The position numbers were made by a program, and so were the translations under genes. From Tistlia sp040905785 (GTDB taxonomy: Bacteria > Pseudomonadota > Alphaproteobacteria > Kiloniellales > DSM-21159): a DNA stretch of 64,000 bases. Every line of letters begins with the position of its first letter. Positions within the stretch are counted from its first letter, which is position 1. This document shows, piece by piece, positions 8,344-15,045 of this stretch. The DNA is taken from assembly GCF_040905785.1 (NCBI RefSeq), contig NZ_JBBDQW010000029.1, positions 62,001 through 126,000 of the forward strand, written 5' to 3'. Under the pieces are notes generated by a model. It worked only from the letters and a program-made list of their open reading frames with translations. It did no database searches and had not been told where the DNA came from.

Positions 8344-9141
8344 ATGTCCCGGCCGGCTGCGACCCTGCTGCTGCTGTTCGCGCTCTGGGCGGCGCCCGCG
8401 GTGCCGGAGGCGCCGGCGCAGGAGTTGCCGGCCGCCTTCGTGCCGGGCGAGCCTGTCCGACCGGTCGAGGTCCTGGACGGCGATACCCTGCGCCTGGCCG
8501 ACGGCCGGGAGCTCCGGCTCGCCGTGATCGCCGCCCCCAAGCCGCCCCTCGACGGCGAGGAAGAGGCGCCCTGGCCGCTGGCGGAGGCGGCGCGCGCGGG
8601 ACTGGCCGCCCGCGCGCTCGGACACGACTGGGAGCTGGTGCCGGCCGGCACGGTCCGTGACCGCTACGGCCGGCTGCTCGGCCACCTGGTCGATGGCGCC
8701 GGCCGCTGGCTCAACGCCGAGCTGGTCGGTGCCGGCCTGGCGCGGGTCGTCACCCGGCCCGACCTGCGGCTCGGCGCCGGGCCGCTGTTCGAGGCCGAAG
8801 GGCGGGCGCGGGCGCAGCGCCTGGGACTGTGGCGGGACTTCGCCTACCGCATCCTGCCGGCCGAGGAGGCGCGCTTCGGCCTCAATCGCTTCGCCCTGGT
8901 CGAGGGCCGCGTGCTGGCGGTGGCGGCGGTGCGCGGCCGCAGCTACCTCAACTTCGGCGAGGACTGGCGGGAGGATTTCACCGTGAGCCTGGATCCGGCG
9001 GCGCGCCGGCTGTTCGCCCACGAGGGCCTCGATCCCGCCGCCTACGAGGGTCGCCGGGTACGGGTGCGGGGGTGGGTGATACCGGTCAACGGGCCGATGA
9101 TCGAGGTCAGCCACCCCGAGCAGATCGAGTTGATCGAGTGA
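8344..9141 (+). CDS. Thermonuclease-fold (SNase-like) protein with altered active site
   Basis: 265 aa. Residues 1-25 are a signal peptide (LLLLFALWAAPAVPEAPAQ). The SNase domain runs from about residue 38 to 155: LDGDTLRLADGRELRLA, then RDRYGRLLGHL, then LNAELVGAGLARV. Compared with staphylococcal nuclease, Arg35 (here R58), Arg87 (R110) and Asp21 (D47) are kept. Asp40 is Ala63 and Glu43 is Lys66, so a calcium ligand and the general-base Glu are missing. A C-terminal OB-like extension of about 100 residues follows. It is probably a periplasmic nucleic-acid-binding protein or an unusual nuclease. It is convergent with rpoH. Confidence 0.8.
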   Translation: MSRPAATLLLLFALWAAPAVPEAPAQELPAAFVPGEPVRPVEVLDGDTLRLADGRELRLAVIAAPKPPLDGEEEAPWPLAEAARAGLAARALGHDWELVPAGTVRDRYGRLLGHLVDGAGRWLNAELVGAGLARVVTRPDLRLGAGPLFEAEGRARAQRLGLWRDFAYRILPAEEARFGLNRFALVEGRVLAVAAVRGRSYLNFGEDWREDFTVSLDPAARRLFAHEGLDPAAYEGRRVRVRGWVIPVNGPMIEVSHPEQIELIE

Positions 9142-9192
9142 TGCCGGGCGCAGACTCGCCCCCAAGGAAGACCGCGCGCCAAGCGACTCGGC

Positions 9193-10077
9193 TCAGCCCT
9201 CGAGCAGAAGGTCGCCCGGCACCTGGGAATGCTCGCAGATCGCCTTGCGCAGCTTGCCGAGGGCGCGATGCTCGAGCTGGCGCACGCGTTCCTTGCTGAC
9301 TCCGAGTCGGCGGCCGAGCTCTTCGAGGGTCGCGCCCTCGTCGGCCAGGCGGCGCGCTTCGATGATCGTTCGCTCGCGTCCGTCGAGCCGGCCCAGGGCC
9401 TCGCTCAGCCAGCGGCTGCGCACCGCGCCGTCGTGGCTCAGGACGACGTGCTCCTCGGGCGAGGGCCGCTCGTCGGACAGGAAGTCCTGCCACTCGTCGT
9501 CCCCCTCTTCGCCGACGCCGGCGTTGAGCGACTGGTCGCTTGCCGAGAGCCGCGCCTCCATGGCTTCGACCTCGGAGATGTCGACGCGCAGGGCCTCGGC
9601 GATCTTGCGCCGTCCCTCGCGGGTCATCCGCTCGCCGCCGGCCTCCACGATCTGAGCACGCAGCCGGCGGAGATTGAAGAAGAGCGACTTCTGCGCGGCG
9701 GTCGTCCCGGTGCGCACGATCGACCAGTTGCGCAGGATGAAGTCCTGAATCGCCGAGCGGATCCACCAGGTGGCGTAGGTCGAGAAGCGAATCTCGCGCT
9801 CCGGCTCGAAGCGCGCCGCGGCCTGCATCAGGCCGACCGACCCCTCCTGGACGAGGTCGCTCATCGGCAGGCCGTAGTGGCGAAACTTGGCGGCGACCGC
9901 GACGACCAGCCGCATGTAGCTGCGGATCAGCAGATGCAGCGCCCGCTCGTCGCCCTGCTCGCGCCACGCCCGGGCCAGCTCGAACTCCCGCTCGCGCGAC
10001 AGCAGCGGCTCGCCCATCGAGCGGCGAATGAAACCGGCATTGGCGCGTTGGGCTTCGGCGGTCTCGATCAGAGCCAT
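9193..10077 (-). CDS. rpoH: RNA polymerase sigma factor RpoH (sigma-32 family)
   Basis: 294 aa. Region 2 reads LVQEGSVGLMQAAARFEPE with YATWWIRSAIQDFILRNW. The RpoH box QKSLFFNLRR (about residues 129-138) distinguishes heat-shock sigma factors from RpoD/RpoS. Region 4 ends in the helix-turn-helix TLEELGRRLGVSKERVRQLE. It directs transcription of chaperone and protease genes. The ATG at 10077 is chosen for GAGGAG seven bases upstream; an in-frame GTG at 10137 would run through the dyad in the leader. Alphaproteobacteria often carry two RpoH paralogues and I cannot say which this is. Confidence 0.93.
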   Translation of the reverse strand: MALIETAEAQRANAGFIRRSMGEPLLSREREFELARAWREQGDERALHLLIRSYMRLVVAVAAKFRHYGLPMSDLVQEGSVGLMQAAARFEPEREIRFSTYATWWIRSAIQDFILRNWSIVRTGTTAAQKSLFFNLRRLRAQIVEAGGERMTREGRRKIAEALRVDISEVEAMEARLSASDQSLNAGVGEEGDDEWQDFLSDERPSPEEHVVLSHDGAVRSRWLSEALGRLDGRERTIIEARRLADEGATLEELGRRLGVSKERVRQLEHRALGKLRKAICEHSQVPGDLLLEG

Positions 10078-10100
10078 CGGCACGCTCCTCGCTGGGGATC

Positions 10101-10115
10101 CCGTAGATACTACGG
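10101..10115 (-). promoter_or_regulatory. Dyad CCGTAG-ATA-CTACGG in the rpoH leader
   Basis: A perfect 6-bp inverted repeat with a three-base centre lies just upstream of the rpoH ribosome binding site on the minus strand. It could be a protein-binding site overlapping the start of transcription or a small RNA hairpin in the 5' leader. No -10/-35 pair near it is convincing, so its role is open. Confidence 0.3.
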
Positions 10116-10197
10116 CGCAGAGGGGCTTGCGGTTCACGCCGGAAGCGCCGCGAAGGCGGCGGAATCCATCACGCTCTCGTGAGCGGGGCCGGCGCGG

Positions 10198-10998
10198 TCA
10201 GGCCTCGAGGCTGTCGAGCAGCTCGCCGGCGGGCGACAGGCAGGCGGCCAGCAGCGGGCCGCCGAAGCCGCAGCCGGCGTCCAGGGTCAAGGTGAAGGGC
10301 CCCTCGACCAGGCCGGGATGGCTGCGGTCGAAGCCGCGCACGACCCGTCGGTAGCCGCCGTAGGGCTTGTCGAGTGCGCCGAAGCCGGCACCGCCCCACC
10401 AGAAGGAGTCGCGCTGTGCCTCAAGCGGCCGGCTCGGGTCGAGCCCGGCATTGACGAACAGCAGGCCGCCGTCGTCGGTGAAGGCGGCGCGGCGCAGCGC
10501 GGCGAAGACGTCGAAGTGGCCGCCGCGCGCCTGGATGGCCGCGCGCAGCTGCTGGGTCCAGCGGGTGATGCCGACGACGCCGGTCGCCGCCTGCCGGCGC
10601 GCCTCCTCGAGCGAGCCGCCGTAGGCCTGCAGGGTCGCGCCGACGCCGTTGTCGAGCATCCATGAAAGCACCGCCTTTGGATCGGTGGCGAACTGCAGCT
10701 GCAGCAGCTTCTGCCACATCTCCTCCTGGCCGCCGCGCAGCAGCGCGACGTGCGCCGCCTCGGCCGGCTCGATCGCCATGACCGCGCGGCGGAACAGCAA
10801 CACCTCGTCGAGGGTCTCGGCGACGCCGCCGCCATGCCCGAGCAGGTTGCCCAGGTAGACCAGCCGGTCGCCCGGCTCGAGCCGCGGCCACAGCAGGTCG
10901 TGCAGGCGGCGCAGGCGCTCGGCCTCGCCGTGCACGGAGGCGACGGCCCAGACCCGGCGTGGCCGCGGCAGGGTGGCGAAGATCGGGCGGTCGCTCAT
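10198..10998 (-). CDS. Metallophosphoesterase-fold protein with degenerate metal motifs
   Basis: 266 aa, aligned end to end with serine/threonine phosphatase-like metallophosphoesterases, but the metal-binding motifs are changed. GDIHG is ASVHG (residues 20-24, Asp to Ser). GDxxDRG is GNLLGHG (50-56, Asp to Asn and the DR lost). GNHE is GGQE (89-92, Asn and His lost). The rest, such as PGDRLVYLGN, EEMWQKLLQL and FVNAGLDPSRPLEAQ, is well kept and uninterrupted. This looks like a maintained pseudo-enzyme, not a decaying gene. From memory, similar GN-variant proteins occur in other Rhodospirillales. The role may be binding or scaffolding. It is transcribed in the same direction as rpoH, 120 bp upstream of it. 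Confidence 0.75.
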   Translation of the reverse strand: MSDRPIFATLPRPRRVWAVASVHGEAERLRRLHDLLWPRLEPGDRLVYLGNLLGHGGGVAETLDEVLLFRRAVMAIEPAEAAHVALLRGGQEEMWQKLLQLQFATDPKAVLSWMLDNGVGATLQAYGGSLEEARRQAATGVVGITRWTQQLRAAIQARGGHFDVFAALRRAAFTDDGGLLFVNAGLDPSRPLEAQRDSFWWGGAGFGALDKPYGGYRRVVRGFDRSHPGLVEGPFTLTLDAGCGFGGPLLAACLSPAGELLDSLEA

Positions 10999-11217
10999 GC
11001 GGGCGGCTGTCGCGGCTCCTGGTCGGCGTGCAACGCTGGTCGGCGGGGGACCCGGCGGCAGGGCACCGGCTCCGGGACAACATGATCGGAAGCCGGGGGG
11101 TTCCGCGCAAGCTTTCCCGGCAGGGGAAAGCGGCCTGACGGGGACCGGCGGTTAAGACTGGCTACGGATTCCGGCGAGCGGAAGAGGCTCCGGCGTCGCA
11201 TCCCGCCCGGAACGGCA

Positions 11218-11250
11218 AAGGGCGCGAGCCGCCGGAGCGGTCGCGCCCTT
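11218..11250 (-). terminator. Terminator hairpin downstream of carD
   Basis: AAGGGCGCGA at 11218-11227 and TCGCGCCCTT at 11241-11250 form a perfect 10-bp stem with a 13-base loop that can itself pair. It lies about 36 bp after the carD stop on the minus strand. There is no long U-tract. From 10999 to 11217 I see nothing else recognisable. Confidence 0.6.
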
Positions 11251-11286
11251 GTGCCTGGTCCCGCCGGCTCTCCGGCGGAGAGGTTG

Positions 11287-11784
11287 TCAGGCGGCCTTGA
11301 GGAGCTTCTCGAGCTTCTCGGCGGCCGCGGCCTCGTCGATCTTCTCGACTGCCGCGAGCTCGCGCGCCAGCCGGTCGAGCGCCGCCTGGTACATCTGCCG
11401 CTCGGAATAGGACTGCTCCGGCTGGTCGTCGCCGCGATGGAGGTCGCGCACCACCTCGGCGATCGAAACCGGATCGCCGGAGTTGATCTTGGCTTCGTAC
11501 TCCTGGGCGCGCCGCGACCACATGGTCCGCTTGGCGCGGCTGCGGCCCTTCAGCGTGGTCAGGGCGGTATCCATCATCTTGCGCGAAGACAGCCGGCGCA
11601 GCCCGGAGTTGTGCGCCTTCTCCACCGGAACCCGCAGGATCATCCGGTCCTTCTCGAACTTGATGATGATCAGCTCGACGGTGACTTCGGCGATCCGCTG
11701 GGTTTCGATGCCAGTGATCTTGCCGACGCCATGGGTCGGGTAGACGACGTAATCACCTGTTGAGAAATCGAGCTTCTTCGACAT
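11287..11784 (-). CDS. carD: CarD family transcriptional regulator
   Basis: 165 aa. The N-terminal CarD/TRCF RNA-polymerase-interaction domain reads FSTGDYVVYPTHGVGKITGI and continues to about residue 65. A helical C-terminal DNA-binding part follows, with MWSRRAQEYEAKINSGDP and QMYQAALDRLARE. CarD proteins bind the polymerase beta subunit and stabilise open complexes at rRNA and stress promoters. A hairpin terminator follows the gene. An AT-rich promoter region lies about 230 bp upstream. Confidence 0.93.
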   Translation of the reverse strand: MSKKLDFSTGDYVVYPTHGVGKITGIETQRIAEVTVELIIIKFEKDRMILRVPVEKAHNSGLRRLSSRKMMDTALTTLKGRSRAKRTMWSRRAQEYEAKINSGDPVSIAEVVRDLHRGDDQPEQSYSERQMYQAALDRLARELAAVEKIDEAAAAEKLEKLLKAA

Positions 11785-12011
11785 GGGTGTTTTCGGACTC
11801 CGTTGCTCTGTGCGGTCTGCCCGGACGAGTGGACTGTCCGAGCCCGGCGGCGGTCGGCCGCCGCTGGACCGAGCGACACGAAAACAACGGAGCGCCAGTG
11901 GTGGTACACGGTGCTCTGTAGTAACGTGCCGGTCGGCGAGAACGGACGGCGACGCCCAACGATGCAAGACGACGCTCTTACGGGTGCTTGGGCACCACAA
12001 TTTGCATTACC

Positions 12012-12040
12012 AATATACTACATAATGCGGTGCAGCACAA
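12012..12040 (-). promoter_or_regulatory. Candidate carD promoter in an AT-rich intergenic region
   Basis: Read on the minus strand: TTGTGC (12035-12040), 17-bp spacer, TATATT (12012-12017). The whole 11785-12199 interval (415 bp) has no gene. It holds the carD leader (about 225 nt), this AT-rich patch at roughly 11990-12060, and on its right the 3' flank of the ferredoxin gene. I see no riboswitch or repeat in it. The -10 match is good and the -35 match is weak. Confidence 0.4.
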
Positions 12041-12199
12041 CACGCAGGGCTCATAGGGGCCATGCGTCGCAGGCACCCCGATTCGCGTCCTGTCTCCTGT
12101 CGTCTCCCGGCCCCGGCCGCCGTCACCCGCGCGTCCGCAAAGGCGACGGGTGGGAGGCGTGGCCCGCGGCCCCGCCCGGGCGGCCGGCTCGCCTTCCCG

Positions 12200-12538
12200 T
12201 CAGGAGCCCTGACCCGGATTCGCGCTAAAATACTTGTCGTACTTGTTGGCTTCGTCCTTGAACTCCTCGGCGTCGGCCGGCGGCGTGCCCTTCCGGTTGA
12301 TGTTCGGCCAGTTGTCCGAATAGTCCTTGTTGAGCTCCAGCCATTTGTCGGCTTCGGGATCGCTGTCGGGCAGAATCGCCTCGGGCGGGCACTCGGGCTC
12401 GCAGACGCCGCAGTCGATGCACTCGTCCGGATGGATGACGAGCATGTTCTCGCCCTCGTAGAAGCAGTCGACCGGACAGACTTCGACGCAGTCCATGTAC
12501 TTGCACTTGATGCAGGCTTCGGTAACCACGTACGTCAT
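12200..12538 (-). CDS. fdxA: Ferredoxin FdxA, 7Fe type
   Basis: 112 aa. Cys9, Cys12, Cys17, Cys21 and Cys25 in the first half and the CIDCGVCEPECP motif in the second match the Azotobacter FdI pattern, with one [3Fe-4S] and one [4Fe-4S] cluster. The acidic helical C-terminal tail with FKDEANKYDKYF is also typical. It is a low-potential cytoplasmic electron carrier. Proximity to carD is a common alphaproteobacterial arrangement. The ATG at 12538 has GGAGATTGC upstream on the coding strand. Confidence 0.95.
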   Translation of the reverse strand: MTYVVTEACIKCKYMDCVEVCPVDCFYEGENMLVIHPDECIDCGVCEPECPPEAILPDSDPEADKWLELNKDYSDNWPNINRKGTPPADAEEFKDEANKYDKYFSANPGQGS

Positions 12539-12600
12539 CGAGCAATCTCCTGTGCGACCGCTCACCGGGTCCCGAAGCCGGGCCGATGGCGGCGGCGATC

Positions 12601-13074
12601 CTAGTCTTCCACTCCGAGCCGCGAGAGCACGCGCTTGCGGACCGCGCCGCTCTCCTGGTCGCTGACGTAGAGCAGGCCGGCGACGCGGCGCATCAGGCTG
12701 GCCTCGTGATCGTGCAGCTCGCCGTCGGCGTAGACGACCTCCCACAGATCCTCGATCAGGGCAAGCCGCCCATCGTGATCCAAGCCGTCCTTGAGCTGCC
12801 GCGCCATGCCGTAGATCTCGACGTGCTCCGAGGCCGCTTCGGAGGCGCGGGCGACCATCGCGACGGCCTCCGCCTGCGGCAGGCCGAAGCGCTGGGCCAG
12901 GGAGGCCGCGATCGCCTGCCGCTCGCCGGCGTCGATGCTGCCGTCCATGATCGCCGCCTCGGCGAGCAGGGCCGCCGCGGCCCGGTGCAGGTCGCTCTCG
13001 GACCCACCGGCTCCGCCGGCGGCGCCGGCCCGGTCGGGGCGGTCGGAGAGAAGGGCTTTCAGTCGGTCTAGCAT
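12601..13074 (-). CDS. TerB-like (tellurite resistance/DjlA N-terminal fold) protein
   Basis: 157 aa, all helical. LLAEAAIMDGSIDAGERQAI and DLWEVVYADGELHDHEASL are the two paired acidic metal-binding-like loops (xDGxxxxxE) of the TerB family. A short glycine-rich linker around residues 18-26 separates an N-terminal helix. TerB proteins occur in membrane-stress and metal-response contexts; this stand-alone form is widespread in alphaproteobacteria and its role is unclear. It is downstream of lysS on the same strand with an 86-bp gap. Confidence 0.85.
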   Translation of the reverse strand: MLDRLKALLSDRPDRAGAAGGAGGSESDLHRAAAALLAEAAIMDGSIDAGERQAIAASLAQRFGLPQAEAVAMVARASEAASEHVEIYGMARQLKDGLDHDGRLALIEDLWEVVYADGELHDHEASLMRRVAGLLYVSDQESGAVRKRVLSRLGVED

Positions 13075-13160
13075 CGGTCCTGTGCTGTCTGGCTTCGGCG
13101 GGGACGGGTCCGCGCGGGATCGGGTGGCGGGTCTCGGGCCGGGCGGGGTCGGGGTGGCCG

Positions 13161-14819
13161 TCAGGCCTGCATTTGGGGAGCCGTCACCGATCCTGCCAGG
13201 GCGCTCGCCAGATCGCCGGCCAGGGCGCGACCGATCAGGGCGCGACTCTCCGGCAGGCCGTAGAGCGCGAAGAAGGAGCCCAGGCGCGGCCCCTGCTCCT
13301 GGCCGAGCAGGATCTCGTAGCAGGCCTTGAACCAGTCGCGCAGGCTCGCAAAGGCCGCCGCATGGCGCTTGCCGATCTCGTAGACCGTGTTCTGGATGGT
13401 CTCGGGATCGGCCCCCACCGGCAGCAGCTCGAGCTCGTGCAACAGGTCCTTCAGCGCCGCCGCCTCGGCCTCGCTCGCCTCGCGGTAGACCTTGGCCGGC
13501 TTCACGAAGTCGCGGTAGTAGGCGATCGCATAGCCGACCAGCCTGTCGAGCAACGGATCGCTCTCCGGCGTCGCCTCGGGCGCGTAACGGCTGATGAAGC
13601 CCCAGAGCGCCGCCTTGTCCTCGGCGTTGGCGGTGCCGACGAGGTTGAGCAGCAGCGAGAAGGAAAGGTCGGTCTTCTCCTCGGGCAGCCGCCCCGGCGG
13701 CGCGCCGTCGTGAATGTGCCAGGCCGGGTTCTCGAGACGGCGCGCCGGCTCCTCGACCGCCAGCGTCTTCAGGTGCTTGAGGTAGTCGTCGACGGCCCGC
13801 GGGATGACGTCGAAGTAGAGCCGCTTGGCCGCGCGGGGCTTCTGGTACATGAACAGCGAGAGGCTCTCCGGCGGGCCGTAGGTCAGCCACTCGTCGACCG
13901 ACAGGCCGTTGCCCTTGGACTTGGAGATCTTTCGCCCCTCCTCGTCGAGGAACAGCTCGTAGTGGAAGCCTTCGGGCGGCCGGCTGCCGAGGATCGAGCA
14001 GATCCGCGCCGCCAGCTTCACCGACTCGATGAGGTCCTTGCCCGACATCTCGTAGTCGACGCCGAGGGCGTGCCAGCGCATGCCCCAGTCCGGCTTCCAC
14101 TGCAGCTTGCAGTGGCCGCCGGTCACCGGCAGCTCGGTGCGGGTGCCGTCCTCGTCCTCGAAGAGGATCGTCCCGGCCGCCGCGTCGCGCTCCAGGATCG
14201 GCACCTGCAGGACCCGGCCGGTGGTCGGCGAAATCGGCAGGAAGGGGCTGTAGCTCTGCTGCCGCTCCTCGCGGAAGGTCGGCAGCATGACCTCCATGAT
14301 CTCGTCGTAGCGGCGCAGCACCTCGAGCAGGGCCGCGTCGAAGCGGCCCGAGCGGTACCAGTCGGTCGAGGACTGGAACTCGTACTCGAAGCCGAAGGAA
14401 TCCAGGAAGCGCCGCAGCATGGCGTTGTTGTGGTGGCCGAAGGACTCGAACTCGCCGAAGGGATCGGGCACCCGGGTCAGGGGCTCGTGCAGGTGCCGGG
14501 CGACCTGCTCGCGGTTGGGGATGTTGTCGGGCACCTTGCGCAGCCCGTCCATGTCGTCCGAGAAGCAGAACAGCCGGGTCGGAATGTCGCTCAGGCGCTG
14601 GAAGGCCTGGCGCACCATGGTCGTGCGCACGACCTCGCCGAAGGTGCCGATGTGGGGCAGGCCGGAGGGCCCGTAGCCGGTCTCGAACAGCAGGTAGCCC
14701 TTGGCCGGCGTCTTGCCGCCAGTGCGCTCGAGCAGCTTGCGCGCCTCCTCGAACGGCCAAGCCCGCGCCTCGAGCGCCAGGCTGCGCTCGTCTCGATCTT
14801 CCGGTCGATCTTCCGGCAT
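13161..14819 (-). CDS. lysS: Lysine--tRNA ligase, class I
   Basis: 552 aa. This is the class I (archaeal-type) enzyme: the HIGH-like motif appears as GPSGLPHIGTF and the KMSKS motif as RKISKSKGNG, each in a Rossmann-type catalytic core. A helical C-terminal anticodon-binding part follows. It charges tRNA-Lys with ATP. Many alphaproteobacteria carry this form instead of class II LysS. The ATG at 14819 has AGGAAGCGGAG upstream. It is divergent from the helicase gene, with 226 bp between the two starts. Confidence 0.95.
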   Translation of the reverse strand: MPEDRPEDRDERSLALEARAWPFEEARKLLERTGGKTPAKGYLLFETGYGPSGLPHIGTFGEVVRTTMVRQAFQRLSDIPTRLFCFSDDMDGLRKVPDNIPNREQVARHLHEPLTRVPDPFGEFESFGHHNNAMLRRFLDSFGFEYEFQSSTDWYRSGRFDAALLEVLRRYDEIMEVMLPTFREERQQSYSPFLPISPTTGRVLQVPILERDAAAGTILFEDEDGTRTELPVTGGHCKLQWKPDWGMRWHALGVDYEMSGKDLIESVKLAARICSILGSRPPEGFHYELFLDEEGRKISKSKGNGLSVDEWLTYGPPESLSLFMYQKPRAAKRLYFDVIPRAVDDYLKHLKTLAVEEPARRLENPAWHIHDGAPPGRLPEEKTDLSFSLLLNLVGTANAEDKAALWGFISRYAPEATPESDPLLDRLVGYAIAYYRDFVKPAKVYREASEAEAAALKDLLHELELLPVGADPETIQNTVYEIGKRHAAAFASLRDWFKACYEILLGQEQGPRLGSFFALYGLPESRALIGRALAGDLASALAGSVTAPQMQA

Positions 14820-15045
14820 CTGCTCCGCTTCCTCGGGACCTCGTCGGGGACGCGCGAAGCTAGGCAGCCGGCGGCGGCGCGTCAACGCGCCACGGGCGGC
14901 GGCCGGCGGGCGGGTGCCCTGCGCGTGCCGCAGCCATCCGCGCCGGGCCGGCACGAAGACCCCGAAGACTGGCGCGGCGACGCGGCTCCTGGCGTGACTC
15001 GACCGCCTCCCTATACTGCGGCGCGATGAGCGGGAGCGGAACGCC

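Noticed and set aside
9107..9967. Open frame overlapping rpoH in another frame
   Set aside because: It is Arg/Ala-rich and overlaps a clear sigma factor gene on the same strand, so it is a shadow frame.
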